From the NCBI GenBank assembly GCA_006503535.1, contig QYRS01000011.1, positions 2,046,001 through 2,110,000 of the forward strand: a DNA stretch of 64,000 nucleotides, given 5' to 3'. The notes beneath the pieces were generated by a model. It was not told the DNA's origin, did no database searches, and saw only the letters and a program-made list of their open reading frames with translations. A program made the position numbers and the translations under genes. Source of the stretch: Arthrinium phaeospermum (taxonomy: Eukaryota > Ascomycota > Sordariomycetes > Amphisphaeriales > Apiosporaceae). This document shows positions 1-12,142 of the stretch, piece by piece; within the stretch, counting starts at the first letter, position 1, and every line of letters begins with the position of its first letter.

Positions 1-1457
1 GCAATCTGCACCAAAGAGTAGAGGAACGATTAGGGTCATCAGCCAACAGCTTCAGACAGACGGCACAGCAGATGGAAACAGTGATCACCGAACTGATGGC
101 GAAGCTCGGTATGGATAAAACCGGCAAGGCATGTCCCATATCTTGTTCCATCCCTTGTCTATATCCTGCTCACTAACCTGTGTAGGTCGATACCTCCTAT
201 TTCATGCGCCTTAAACTGGCCTGGAGCGATTCTGGTTATGATAGTTTGATTGCCCGCCTGGGCAGATCAAACCAGCGGCTGCGCGATCTCACACAGCAAA
301 CCGCGGAGTTGGCGCCAAAGACCCGGAGTAAAGCCCGGGGAAGTCTGATTAGCTTGGCCCGGGGGCTATTGGACAGTGTCTACAATGCTCTCAACGGATC
401 GTTCTCCTGTGCCTGTACAGAGCCCCACGGCGTGAATCTTCAATTGGAAAACTACCCAACCAGTGTTCTCAAGCATGGAGATGAAGGGAAAGCAGCCGAA
501 GGGATCCTCGTACATGCTGTCCTGTCGTTTGGCACCCCCTTGCACCATGGCAAATACGCATCCTGGCAATGGAAAGAGATCGAAATCCAGAAGAGTGCGT
601 TGAAGTCTCAGAAAACCCAGGACTCAGCGTCAATCCAACTAAGCAAGCCACGACGCCTACGAATGAAAGAGAAGATTGAGAAGCCCTCGACAGAGTCCCT
701 GCTTGGAACGGGAGCTGCAGAGGTTGTAATAGGTAATACCGAACTCCTGCTGAACCTATGCGAAAGGCTCGGGAGCCAAAACATCCAACCACGGGACTCT
801 TATGGATATTTGCTGGATCGTGTCCCGCCAGCTGGATGTCGGTTTCAGGTCTCGTCAATGCATCAATGCCCGGACAATGACTGGACTCTGGTCAGCCTGA
901 AGGACATTTTGCTGGGCCGTGGCGAGCAGATCCCCAGTCTCAGATTCAAGCACAAGGCCAGGCTAGCACCCATCCTTGCAAGAAGTCTACTCCAACTTTC
1001 ATCGTCATCTTGGCTGCCCGGGTGTCTCACCAGTGAGCACATTGTCTTCATCCAGCGACCCTCCTCGGCGGCTACCTTCTACGACTGCGTTTACGTTTCC
1101 AAGACTCTTCCTGACAAGCGGTGCTCATACAAAGCAAAACACGAACGAAAGCTCGACTTACCCTTCGATTACACCGAGGATGAGGAAAGGCTCTTCTCTC
1201 TGGGAGTACTACTGATGGAACTGGTGCTTGGTGCGACGTGGGAGTCCATTCGTAACTCAGCGACTTCAAGCTCCGATGTTGACGTGGCGGAGGAATGTTT
1301 GCCTCGAATCCAGGCCCAAGGTGACCACTACTACCGTGCCATCAAATCATGTATTAAGTTTGAGTTTCTTGAGCCTGAATCAGACTTGCGCAAGGCACCG
1401 TTTCGACAAGAGGTATACGACAAGGTGGTGGGGCTTTTGGAGGAGAATCTGAGTTGA
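1..1457 (+). CDS. DUF7580-like fungal protein, 5' end outside window
   Basis: The frame is open from base 3 to 128, is broken by an intron at 129-185, and continues from 186 to the stop at 1455-1457. The intron appears to use a GC donor (AAG|GCATGT) and a TAG acceptor after a CTAAC branch site. It is 57 bases long and holds an in-frame stop, so it must be removed; the nearby GT at 133 would shift the frame. The visible 459 or so residues begin with a helical, Gln/Glu-rich segment and end with a kinase-like C-lobe pattern (EDEERLFSLGVLLMELVLG), which is the usual end of DUF7580 proteins. Relatives often carry an N-terminal HeLo-like or prion-inhibition helical domain, which would lie off the left edge. 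No kinase catalytic motifs are visible, so enzymatic activity is unlikely. A role in incompatibility or cell death is inference from the family. Confidence 0.7.
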
Positions 1458-1983
1458 AAGAACGGATACCACGAATGCACTCAAAAGCTAAAAGTCTCCG
1501 ATGAGTCGTTGCAGGGGTATTTGGGGCCCCTTTTCTTAGATGACAGTAAAATTCGTCAATACTTGGGTGTTGTAGTGGATACCTGTTTTTGTCATGGTTA
1601 GTGCCTCTCTATTTCTGTCCATGCTCTCGACCGCGATCGAAGACCCCTGGTGGGTCACCGCCAATTTTGTCTAAGACATGCTGGCTCCCACCCACGCCAC
1701 AGTGGACGACAATCTTGTGGCTGGCTGCGTCCTGGGCATACCGGAATCTAGACCCAACCCTTTGCTTCGGGTGGCTGCAAAATAACATGATAAGAATACC
1801 AAGCCAATGCCACCTTAGTCTCACAAAGACCATATGCCCCTGGTTTGAACCACAAGACATCATAGCTTTCTGAGTCCCACCATTGAAGCATAGCCATGTT
1901 GAGTATAAGATAACTAAACAAACTCCAGATAAATGTCGACCAGTTGCTCTCTACCAGGATACCAGATACATTGATTCAAAGGA
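1458..1983. other. Intergenic, no gene seen
   Basis: 526 bases between two genes on the + strand. Only short frames without recognisable content or matching splice signals are present. It should hold the 3' end of the first gene and the promoter of the next. Confidence 0.5.
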
Positions 1984-3488
1984 ATGAAGCAGATGAGCCA
2001 AAACGCACTTCGAAAGTCGGGGGTGATTGGCACCCCTGGCATGCTTTGCTCCAGAGCTGGAGCACCTGACCACTGGCTGGAAAACGAGGCTCCGAAGAAG
2101 CAACCACCCATATTCTGGAAGGCCTTCGGATTTGCTCTGAAGCAAATGTTCACCGTCTCGGGCAGCCTCTACTCCGATGGGCGCGCGTTGTTCCTTGCCG
2201 AGCCAGGCGAGGCCGGGGTCCCCGACGGCCCCGGATGCCCGCGGGAGGCGACGAATCACGAGCTCTTCGCGACGGTCGACGCGATGCAGAGACTGAACTG
2301 GCCGACATTCTCGCGCAGGGGCGACTCTTACTTTGAGTTTCTGACCTCGTAAGTTTCAAATTTCAGCGCCGTCTCTGCCAGTCTGGCCCACCAGCTGATA
2401 AACGATGTTTTTAGCTATCTGCGAAACGCCGGGACGGAGGGTTCTGATGGAGCTGCAGTAGCTTATGCGAGCCTGGAAAGTGCGAAGGCGGAGAAGGACA
2501 GGGTTTGGGCCAAATACTGCGAAGAGTTTGCTACATTAACGGCTGGCCCTCCTTCACCAAGCAGCACACCACCTTCATCACTGATGGCGTTCCTGAGCGA
2601 GCAACCAGAATACATATCCGCGTGGAACAAAGAGCGCGACGCTGCAAAGAATTACTATCGCCTCCAGGCTCCCAGCATGTCCAGTCTGTCACAGCAGGTA
2701 GAGCTTCTTCGACTGGCAGACATGCGTCTGGAACCCCAGAAAGGGTACGTAACCGTCCTGCCTCTTTTCTTTGACCGACCCTGAACGCCTCATTAACATG
2801 ATGTGCCGCCAGCAACAACATGCCGGTTATAGACATGAGTGAAGACTGGATCACCGCAATGCGACAAGACGCCAAACTGAAGATGGAAGACCTTTTCGAC
2901 CCGGGGCTGGTCTACTACCGGCCCTCCTACAGCCTCTCCAACTACGAGACCGACGTCACGCAGTGGATCAAGGCCTCGCCCAACGCGCCTGTGCGCGACG
3001 GCCCGTACGAGATCCCACTGGCCGGCATCTGGAACCGTCGCTGGGAGGACCTGGGCCACCCGCTGCTCGACCAGGCCGCGCCCAGCGAGGCGCTGACTTC
3101 GGAACAGAGAGAGTTTATTGATTCGCTCCGGGCCAGTGTGACCTTCCTGCAGCCACCCGGGGTCTACTCGGTGAACACGGGCCTATGGGGCGTCGTCGGC
3201 AACCCCCGCGACTGCTACCCGCTGGCGGCGGGCGCGCCGGCGCGTTTGGGGCACCCGGTCTGCAAGACGGCCAAGCTCATATGCGCTTGGGGGCTGGAGA
3301 TCGAGATCGTGCTGCCCGACACGGCCACGATGGCGGTAAGTGAGGCGACCGCAGCTATGCAGCGGCACACCCTGGCGGCGTTGAACATACCGTTCAAGAA
3401 GGTTGGCGGAGACGGCAGGAGGTTCGTTTTCGAGGCCCAGGCCCGCCGGGTTCCATTGCTGTTGGGGGTGTTGGCGGATATCGTGTAA
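1984..3488 (+). CDS. Uncharacterised fungal protein, 3 exons
   Basis: Exons 1984-2348, 2415-2744 and 2813-3488. The introns (GTAAGT...TTTTAG and GTACGT...GCCAG) join in phase to give 456 residues. The start is the ATG at 1984; it lacks a signal peptide. The N-terminal third holds short Trp/Phe motifs (WPTFSRRGDSYFEFL). The middle is charged and helical (ESAKAEKDRVWAKYCEEFA) with a Pro/Ser-rich linker. The C-terminal third, encoded by exon 3, looks like a compact domain with a Trp/Tyr-rich start (DPGLVYYRPSYSLSNYE, IWNRRWEDLGHPLLDQ) and a hydrophobic end. I recognise no catalytic motif and no membrane segment, so it is probably cytosolic. Coding GC rises sharply in exon 3. The gene is real on the basis of three in-phase joins; the function is unknown. 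Confidence 0.72.
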
Positions 3489-4045
3489 ACTCGTTGCGTG
3501 ATGAATTGTATCAATTGAAGATATATGGTTGATTCTCCAATGCTGGGTACAAAAACAAGCCATCAAGACTAAAGCAGTCAAGTGCTTCAGAGTGTTGACG
3601 CCGGTCTATCATATTATACTCAACAACATGCTGGCAGACTGACACAATGTGAGTTGTGATTGTTAGAAAAACGTAGCCGATGCTCCCTGGACATCCAAAA
3701 TCAGTTCTGAACAATATAGACCATGCCAATGACGTACATTCATCTGTTAGCAGGCATGGTGTGGTTTTTGTAGTTCCCACGACTCTAACGAACGGATTTT
3801 CCTATTACTGATTCTCGTCGCGTGTCACAGGGCTGCCATATTCAGCTGTGAATGTTTCATTCAACTATTCCTAGCTAGAGTATTGGCTTAGACGATCGCG
3901 AGATAACTATGCTAGAAAACCCATGACTTGATGATCTGCGATGGTGGTAATGATCGTGAAGGGAGAAGTCCCTGTAAAGAGCGTAACGTGAAAACCCGTG
4001 TTTGATCCCCTTGGGTGGCCCGTTCATTGCAGTGTAGCGTCCACC
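3489..4045. other. Convergent intergenic region
   Basis: 557 bases between the 3' ends of two convergent genes. It is AT-richer than its flanks. I see no frame with coding character. Confidence 0.5.
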
Positions 4046-5740
4046 CTACTCCGTCGAGGCGGAAAGAATCTGGAACTTCTCGCCCACGATACCAATCAGA
4101 GTAGCCACGCCCGTGTCGTTTTTCGGTTCGACTTTGAGGGTGTTGGTAGCACGGTCCCAGGTCGCATCATGCGTGTCATGCTTCTCCGTCTGGCCCCCGG
4201 AGCCCTTGACGGAGATGGGGATCCCGAAGATGTTCAAGCTGCCCGCTGCGCTGGTGTCCTTCTTGAAGTGTTCGTCGAGAGTATGGGCTACAGAGGCACC
4301 GACCGTGATTTCGTACCCCAGGCGGGAGACCACGACCATCTGTGTGGGTCGGACCAAGGTTTTGACGTCGGTCGGGCGGTCTTTGACCAGCTTGTAGTTG
4401 CTGACATCCACATTCCTAGCAACCGTGGTGGGTTCTGTTAGCACTCATATGTGTAACATTGGGAGTTTTGGCATCGTACGTACCATAGACCCGGTGTGAT
4501 GGGGATGCAACTCATTTCGTCATACTTCATCGTGATCTTGACCGACGAGGTGTCGTTGCCGGTATCGATCTTGGAAGCCGATGTCGAGGTGTCACCAGCG
4601 GCGCCGAAAGAAAACCAGTTGCCGAATTCAGCGGCGCCATTCGCTTGAGCCTGGCCGAAGTTGAAGTCGGAAACATCCTTGGACGTGTCCACTGTGAAGT
4701 CAACCGAACGGGCCGGGCTGTAAGCTCCGCCGCTCGCCTGGCGCTGCGCCGCTTGCACGAATGCCTTGTATAGCGGCGCGTTGTAGACCGGCACGTAGTG
4801 GATGACCGGCGCCGCGCCAGCTTGTCCCGTACGAGCCAGATTAGCCATCTCCAAGGGGCTGAGGACGTTTCCATCGGCGGCCTTCATGTTGTAGCTGTGT
4901 CCGAGTCAGATAACCTGGCACATGGGACACATCATTCATATTTAGACAGAGCGGTTCGAGGGAAATGTTCAATCATCTCGCCTTATGATGACATATCGTA
5001 CGTACCCCGGGTTAGAAGTGATAGGGTCAAGCCCACGTTCAATCGCACGGCGATCCTGGACGACCTGGGCGGCCTTGGGTCCATCGGATTGGAGCTGGAT
5101 GTTGTCGACTTGAGCCGAAATGCCGGCGAGTCCATTCAGTGCAGCAACATAGCCGGGAGCCCCGCCGTTCATGGCCCAGTCGTTGAACGTTTGACTCGCT
5201 GTGAGCCCGCGTTCCTTGTCTTTGGTGAACCTGGCGAATGCCTTGTCATTCTCGAGATCGACCGCCGCCTGTGCCGACGCTTGGGTCTTGAGAGCGTTGT
5301 AGAGGGCCGTGTCCCGGTTGGCATCCGGCTTTGCCTCCTGAGGTACCACAAAAGTCAGTCGTCAATGGGCTAAATATGTTGCACAGGTTCATTGGCTTAC
5401 AAGGTCAACATAGGTCAGGTAGCTATCCAGTTTCAGTTTCACTTTCGGTTCACATCAAAGGGAATGTATCTGCAACTCACTTCCGTAATGCCTTGATGTA
5501 GCCGTGATGACCAGAGGTATGGTAGAACAAGCTGTCAGCCTCCAGCAAGTTATTGCCGATGTCGAATATTCCCTGGTTGGTGTATTCGTCAGGGACTGTG
5601 TCACCGGCAACAGGACCCTTCTGGGACTCAGTCGCAATGAAGAAAGCACCATTGGCCCCGAAATTGGCGCCTGCTTTGTCCTTGATCGTCTGGGCATAAT
5701 GAAGCCAGAAGAGCTTGTTGATGGTGTCAGAAGACGGCAT
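4046..5740 (-). CDS. Uncharacterised fungal protein with a 22-base micro-exon
   Basis: Five exons read leftward: 5740-5481, 5422-5401, 5337-5006, 4894-4484 and 4415-4046. All donors are GTRNGY-like (GTGAGT, GTAAGC, GTACGT, GTACGT) and all joins keep phase, giving 464 residues. Exon 2 is only 22 bases and adds N/YLTYVDL. No signal peptide or membrane segment is seen. The N-terminus has a conserved-looking run (KDKAGANFGANGAFF, GPVAGDTVPDEYTNQG). The centre is helical and Ala-rich, and the C-terminal half is beta-rich with repeated Val/Thr segments (VVVSRLGYEITVGASVAHTL, GIPISVKGSG). I believe similar proteins are widespread in Pezizomycotina, but I know no experimentally assigned role. Alternative models without the micro-exon break the frame. 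Confidence 0.78.
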
Positions 5741-6831
5741 GTTGATGAGGGGTTTGTGATGGAGGAAGTATTTTGCTTTAATCTTATTATTGGCCTTGGG
5801 TTGTAGAAATGCTTGTATTAGCGGACTCTCCAGCTATGTTGGCTTCCTCATCATGACTTTATATATATGCACTTTTCATCTTCGAAGATCACCATCTACA
5901 CCAATGATAAATTCCATTACGCATGTCTCTTCTTCAAATTGTCTAGAACAGCCCTCGATGCGTGTAGACCTCGAGGCTGGCTGAGTTCGCGCCTCGGCGT
6001 ATGCGTCCGCAGTTATCAAGTGTCAAATCAAGACTGGCAAAAACTGCATCCCTAGCATCTAGAACCAAGCCTATTTTTCAGCCGCGCTTCAATCAAGATC
6101 TAGAGCTGTTCCGTGTTTCGGACCCCGCTGGATCGCGTGCATCTAGGCGTCGTGTTGCGGGTTCCCGGCACGCTGAGCAGCCACAAAGCGCACTTTGACT
6201 CAGTTCAGCCTACAAGCAATTGGTGTGGCTTGCATGTTTCGCACGACCCGTTCCGTTTTGTGTATCTCTATCCCTGCCCATCCCAACACTCTCTGGACAG
6301 CACCGTTCTATTGGCCGGACGGTCAACAAGCCACTGGCTAACAGAGGTGAGAGGCGTGCTTCGCCCACCAACAGCACAGGGCGCCTAGAACGACTAGCCT
6401 AGACGGAGCTCACAGAGGCTGTCACTCGAGGAAAACCCCGCCTGCCGTGCCAATGAGCCTCTAGAGAGCGACGCTACGAAGGTCATCTGTCGGCGACTTT
6501 ACATCCCAGTCTGTCGAATGTTGTGGTGGGTTTCGCTCTCATAGTTGAGGACCCGGGGTCGTTGAGATATCATGTACATGGTTACAGTCAATGTACCCCT
6601 AGAGCTGGTCTATTGCACACTTCCAGCACAAGGGAGGCGGCATATCTATGTAGCAAAGCACAATGATTGGTAGTAGCACGTTCTTCGACGCTAAGTTACG
6701 TAATATAGGGTATGTTAACGGCCATACAACCTTGTGTCCATCTCAAATCTCTTCCTACTTCATGATAGGGGCTGCGATATGCCGACTACACTGGGACCAC
6801 ACGATGTGGAACGCCAAATCAAACAGCCATG
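5741..6831. other. Intergenic, no gene seen
   Basis: About 1.1 kb between the start of one minus-strand gene and the end of the next. Frames here are short, start in poor contexts and show no recognisable protein. It presumably holds the promoter of the gene starting at 5740. Confidence 0.5.
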
Positions 6832-7780
6832 CTAGTCTTTTGGCTCGTCCTCATTGTTATCTTCGCTGCCTTCGAACCTGGCGACCGCCAGGCTGCCGGA
6901 CCACGACCAACGACGCCTGACTCTCGCTTGCTTAGACTGGAGTCCTTCTTTCGGTCGGTCCATTTTGGTGGCCGTCTTGCGCGAGGTCGCCTTTTGGTGG
7001 AAGAAGCGGACGAGCGAGCCGAGTCCGAACAACGAGGCAATGAACAGGAAGAGGACGACGGGGGCTAGAAGGCCGCCTGCGACAATGTTCCTGAGTCGCG
7101 ATTTGCGTGTCAGCTTTGGCCCGAGCAAAGATGAGGTGGGGAAGGGGAAATTATGGAATCTCGTCTTGGGCAATGGATGTGAAGGGGGACATACTTGGAC
7201 ATGTTGTCAATCGTGCCTCTGCGTTCATAATGAAAGCTTCTCATCCAGAGGAAGGAAAAGACATTGAGACTGTAACATCCCGTGCGTGATTAGCATGGAT
7301 CTCTTGCGGCTTCCCGCTCAACGTTCTCCAGGACGGTAGTCGACTTACGCGAGGCTCATCGTCATCCCGTAGATTACGTATATCTCGAATTCTCTGATCA
7401 ACGGAATAAAGCCTTGTAGCAAGAGGCTGATGGCCTGCATTTAGCACCTGATTAGCTTGATTAATGTCTCCACAGCCGGTTGACCAGATCGCTTCCGTTC
7501 CACGGAGCGAAAAGCAATGTATGATGTACGTGAACCGGCGAGGACGTACCGTGAAAATATACATGTAGGGATGCGCAATCCACAAGGTGTGGTGCACGTA
7601 GCAACCGTAGTTCCGGAAGGTGTTGTCGACGCTGAAAGGGAAGAGCGCACACCCCTTCGCAGGGACATGCTCGATCTTCAGCTTGATGGTGACGAGCAGC
7701 ACACAGAACATGAATCCGATGCACGCGACCAAGGCACGAGCCACGCGGCGCAAGCTGAGAGGGCTGGGTATAGCATTCAT
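6832..7780 (-). CDS. Small multi-pass membrane protein, function unknown
   Basis: Four exons, 7780-7550, 7434-7349, 7269-7195 and 7090-6832, give 216 residues. Donors are GTACGT, GTAAGT and GTATGT. The joins have phases 0, 2 and 2, and the middle exons only make sense in the frames that produce hydrophobic segments. Predicted membrane stretches: residues about 10-30 (ALVACIGFMFCVLLVTI), two around the exon 1/2/3 joins (AISLLLQGFIPLI and MTMSLALNVFSFLWM) and one near residue 135 (VAGGLLAPVVLFLFIASLFG). The tail is highly basic (KATSRKTATK, RVRRRWSW) and ends acidic. The charge pattern suggests a four-helix membrane protein with a cytosolic tail. I do not recognise the family. Confidence 0.7.
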
Positions 7781-8314
7781 CTTGGCTGCAACGATGGCAG
7801 ATGGCGCTGGTGGATGTCGGTGGCGAATGCCTGTATGTATCTGGGAGGGGAAAAGAAGTGAGTGATTAAGACGGCGGGAGGGACAGCGAAATGGGACCCT
7901 TCCACGATGGTGGGCGAACTGATACGACCGGTACAAGGTAGGCCCATGCATTTTGGGTACGGTTGCGATCGTCCCATTGCAGTTTCCCGTGTTGGATGCG
8001 TCCAAGAGCTTTAGAGACGCTCTTTCTGTTTTTAGCTTCAAATTTGCGCATGTTGTTGCTAGATTGGAAGGAACGAGCAAAGCTTTTGACGGAATTAGGC
8101 ACCTACTCACGCTTAGCTTGCATCTTTTGGTCGAACTCGCGTGGCATGGACATCAGAATTGCAATGAATAAAGAAGTAACTCGGCTGCAATTCCTTTGAG
8201 AAGTTTCGATTCCATGTAATATGAAATGATCGCCATACTAGTCTTGGGCTTGCGCAATGTGATAAGGTGATAGATTTGCAGTACATTTAATTAACCCCGT
8301 CGGTGCAAGTCCGA
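7781..8314. other. Intergenic, no gene seen
   Basis: 534 bases between two minus-strand genes: the promoter of the membrane-protein gene and the 3' flank of the P450. A minus-strand frame continues upstream of 7780 without a better start and looks like 5' leader. Confidence 0.5.
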
Positions 8315-10092
8315 TCACTCGGTAGCATGCGCATGGACATCCACCAACCGGCACATGAGCGGCTTGCGGTCCCAGATAACAAAGACCTTCTGATCCAGCC
8401 AGTCGGGGCCAACGTCCGGCTCGATGTCGAAACTGTACAGCAGCTTGGCGAGGATCAGCCGCATCTCGTGCCATGCCAGATTCATGCCGATGCAGTTGCG
8501 CGGACCCACCGAGAACGGCTGATGGGCGTGTCGCTTATCGTCTGCGTAGTCCGGGTCCCCGAGCCATCGTTCAGGGGCGAAGCGGTCGGGGTGCCTGCAA
8601 GGAGGAATGAGCAAAGGTGTGTACTACTCCCAAGGTGGCTTCTTTCGAGGCAGATAAAAGTGGACGGGGTCATAGAAGTTGATTTATCTGAGGAATGGAC
8701 AGGCCAACGAATAGCTAAGTAGATAGTTAATTACCTAAAGTTCGCGGGCGACCGGTAGGTGGCAGTCTGGTGAACAGAAACTCGCGTGCCGGCGGGGATC
8801 CACCTGCCGAGAATCTCGTTTCCCCCGGGGCCTATCTCGCGTGGGATACTCGAGGGGACCGGCGGGTAGACTCGCAGACCTTCTCGAATGCCTACATCAA
8901 TGGAGGTAAATCACCGCCGTATAATGGGGGGCGGGTGTTAGCATGGGTCAAAACGGCTTACATGCGTTGAGATACGTCAGGCTCGCAAGCTCCTCCATCG
9001 AGATCGCGTCGCTGCTAGGGAAGGCCTGGCGAATCTCGTCGGTCAAGATCTTCATCTTGTCCGGGTTGGAGATCAAATAGTAGGTGAGACCTGTTAAGAG
9101 CGAAGCTGTCGATGCAATTAGACGGGATGATACCGTCCACTACTCCGTATTATCCGCTCACCTGTGATTTCAGTCCCCGCAGTCATGAAGAGCTCAGCAT
9201 TGACGTGCATATCGTCGAGCGACAGCACGTGCGAGTCCACCACGTGGCTCCAGATATCGGGCTTATCGGAGCCCCGGGCAAGCCGCTGATTGACGCGCGT
9301 CACGGTGTGGCCGAAGTGCTCGAGCCGCATCCTGGCGACGGATCTGGGCTCCAGCAGCCGAAACAACCAACGCGACAAGGGGTAGAACTCAATGAGCTGG
9401 AGCCAGGGCAGGACGCGCACCGTATCGAACACGGTCGCGACCCAGTCCGAGTAGCCATTCCTCTCGAGGAGCCCCAGGGGCTCGCCAAAGGCCAGCTCGG
9501 CCATGATGTCAAAGGTGGCGAAGTTGAACAGCTGCGCCACGTTGACGACGGCCCCACCGTCGTCGGACTGCTGCCGCGCGCGGGCGACCAGGAGGTCGGC
9601 GTACCGGCGCAGGATGGGCTCCTGGCGGCGCAGCGCCTGCTCGGAGAAGGCGGGCGCGAAGGCCCGGCGCAGGGTGACGTGGCGGGCCTGTTCGGGCTCG
9701 GCGATGAGGTTGTGGACGCCGTTGGCCGAGGGGGCGTGGAACCGGACCTCCTTGGAGTTCTCCCGCCCGCCCTTGGGGACGAGGCAGATGTCGCGCCAGG
9801 CGCCGTCGCCGTCACTGTAGCTGAGGTCGTCGGGCCCGAACCGGACGACTCGGCCGTAGGTCTGGTGCAGCTTGGTCATGTGGCGGACCTGGCGACCCTG
9901 GATGCAGGCGACCCAGTATGGGAGGCGGGTACAGCCCGAGAGCCGGGGGCCCGGGATGGAGCTGAGTGGATGCAGAAAGAGCGCATATGTGGGGTAGGCG
10001 AGGAAATACAAGGCCAAGCTGGTGCCAACGAAGAGCGCCGCGGTAGCGGACGCAGCGCGGAGACTGGCGAGGACCTCTTGCAAATCGACCAT
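8315..10092 (-). CDS. Cytochrome P450 monooxygenase, CYP65/isotrichodermin-hydroxylase-like
   Basis: Exons 10092-9162, 9090-8962, 8891-8735 and 8594-8315 encode 498 residues, the normal P450 length. The ATG at 10092 is chosen; the frame extends 8 codons upstream only to a GTG. An N-terminal membrane anchor (about residues 15-37) is followed by the SIPGPR hinge. The I-helix has AGTEIT (305-310), a small change from the usual AGTET. The K-helix ExxR is E357-R360 (EGLR), and the heme loop is FSVGPRNCIG with Cys440 as the iron ligand. These residues predict an intact ER-bound monooxygenase using NADPH-P450 reductase. The overall pattern resembles fungal CYP65-type enzymes that oxidise terpenoids and polyketides. 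It sits 2.05 kb from a divergent terpene synthase, so oxidation of that synthase's product is the best guess, but this is inference. Confidence 0.9.
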
Positions 10093-12142
10093 GATATTGG
10101 GGCTGTTACGGGGCACGACGTTTGTTGGTGTTCAGTCCAGGGATAACCAGGTTGGTGGATTTACTGTTCATATCTTAATCTTTTCACGAATTGAGTCTAC
10201 TTCCTGTCTAGGCAATTTGGTACTTGATTAGCAATGTATGCGATGTAACGTGCAGCACACCCGACAGGATGGAGGAATTTCCATTGATGATGGGTTTGTA
10301 ATGAAGTAGGGAAGCTAAGTGGCCGAGGGCACCGGTAGGCTAGGGCATTTGACGTCCGCTAAAATGCACGCACAGCTACTAAGTACCGAGGACTGGGTGG
10401 GTCGTAGCAGCAGAAGTACCTGCAGTTTCCCCGCGGGGGATTTCAGTGGCCCCCTTCTGCAAGCTAAGTACAGTGGTCAGCCACCAGCCCACAGTATCCC
10501 ATCCGACCGGGACATGCATCAAATTGTGTTCAATTGACATCTTTTGTCATGCGCGGGCTCAGAGTACACCAGGATCATACGGGGCTAATGGTTGTCGCAT
10601 GAAATGATACGGGGCAGCATTTCAGTCGGATAAGCGTGACTGACTAGAGTGACAAGCTAACGCCTGCGAACGTGGCACGTTTTTCGTAGCGCGCTTGTAA
10701 TATACTAACCGGTGGACCCTTTCCGGCAAAAGTACCAACCTTACATTCGGGTGCGCGTTGATAACAAACCTCGAGCTCCACCATCAGCGACGAACACTCC
10801 TCATGACATGTTAAAGGAAACAACCAAGTCCCGATTCGCATCTTTCAGTGATGCATCGCGAATCGGGTTTTCTCACCTACTTGCTATCGCCATTCCCACC
10901 GTCACTACCGCTTCGTATCCCCACATTGAACGGCCAGCTAGGCCAGTGGGAAACGAGTGACGACACCGGTTGAAAGGACGACTTCGCAGCAACCGTCGGA
11001 TGATGGCCGTTTGTTTGACAGAGGTGAGTCGCGCAGCCACAATCCTCAAATATGTCCGGAAGCTGGTCAGTTTCGGGACCAGACTATCGTGGCCACCACT
11101 GTTTGTGAGTATTCTGTTCTTGGCAGGGGGTATTGCCATGAATAGAAAAAGGGGAGAAAACGAATCGACTATAGCAACGAGGTATTCCAGGTAGCCTCCC
11201 GGCGTTATAACGTTTTTCCTTATGGGATCGAGACGAATCATTGGCCTCCCCTCCGATCCCGTATATCCTTCCCTACGGCCCTCCGCCTGCCGCTGTCCTG
11301 CTATACGGCATGCCAGGCGGGGCCCCGGAGCTCTCGGTTTAAAGAGGAATGTGCATCGACATACTATGCTCTGCGGCGCGTCGGCGGGATCGGGTCGCCG
11401 GCGGAAGACCGAGAGACGATTGGTTCAACGGCACCTTCCCGGCGTACGAGGCTCGTGCCTCGTATTACGTGCCGTCTCGCTCTCGACGTCCACTCGGCGT
11501 CCGCGGCGTCCAAACAAGGTTTCAATTATTGAATTCCTCGACAGTTCATTCTGAAACTTTCATTCATTTTCCTCCATGTATCATCGATCCGGACGGGAGT
11601 TGTTGTTTATATAGCCAGCCAGCTCAGGGGCTACCGGCAACTGCCGAAAAGGGGCGGCACGTGCGCTCCACGCACGGATCCCAGGATCATCGTACGACAG
11701 GGATCTAGGGACTTCCACGACTCCTAGATACAAGGCCATGTAACTGAATATACACTAATGGGATTCCACTATGCGTACGAATCGTATGGAGGCCCATTCA
11801 ATAGTTTTATGCCAATTTTCCGATTTTTCTCTACCGATCCACTATTAAAGGGGGAACGACGGGAAAAAGGATGTGAGTGGGAAGGTTGACCTCTTTATTA
11901 GCGAGTATCATAATGGTGTCTAGATAGCTGTCAACCACCTAATGCATTCTTATGACGGACGATATGTTCATTACATCAATATGATTTTCCTGTTCCCTTT
12001 TAGCTCAGACAGACTTAATCTTAGCTTCTTATAGAAATTATTCGATTCGCCTCACAATCTTACCTACCTCCAAAGAGATTTTAAGCAAACCACAGCTATC
12101 ACGAGCCAATACAACTGACAGTACTGAGTACTCAACGTCGAC
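10093..12142. promoter_or_regulatory. Divergent P450/terpene synthase intergenic region
   Basis: This 2.05-kb region separates the starts of the P450 (minus) and the terpene synthase (plus), so both promoters must lie here. I see no convincing gene; the frames are short with no shared splice signals. A 10-base perfect inverted repeat sits at 10830-10867. The stretch just before the synthase start is AT-rich with a short Pyr-rich tract. Confidence 0.45.
10830..10867. repeat. 10-bp perfect inverted repeat, 18-base spacer
   Basis: Arms CCCGATTCGC (10830-10839) and GCGAATCGGG (10858-10867) are exact reverse complements. It could be a two-half-site operator for a zinc-cluster regulator or simply chance; nothing else in the sequence decides. 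Confidence 0.5.

Noticed and set aside
9112..10146. 344-codon plus-strand open frame
   Set aside because: Exact antisense shadow of P450 exon 1; Gly/Asp/Glu-rich composition comes from the GC-rich coding strand.
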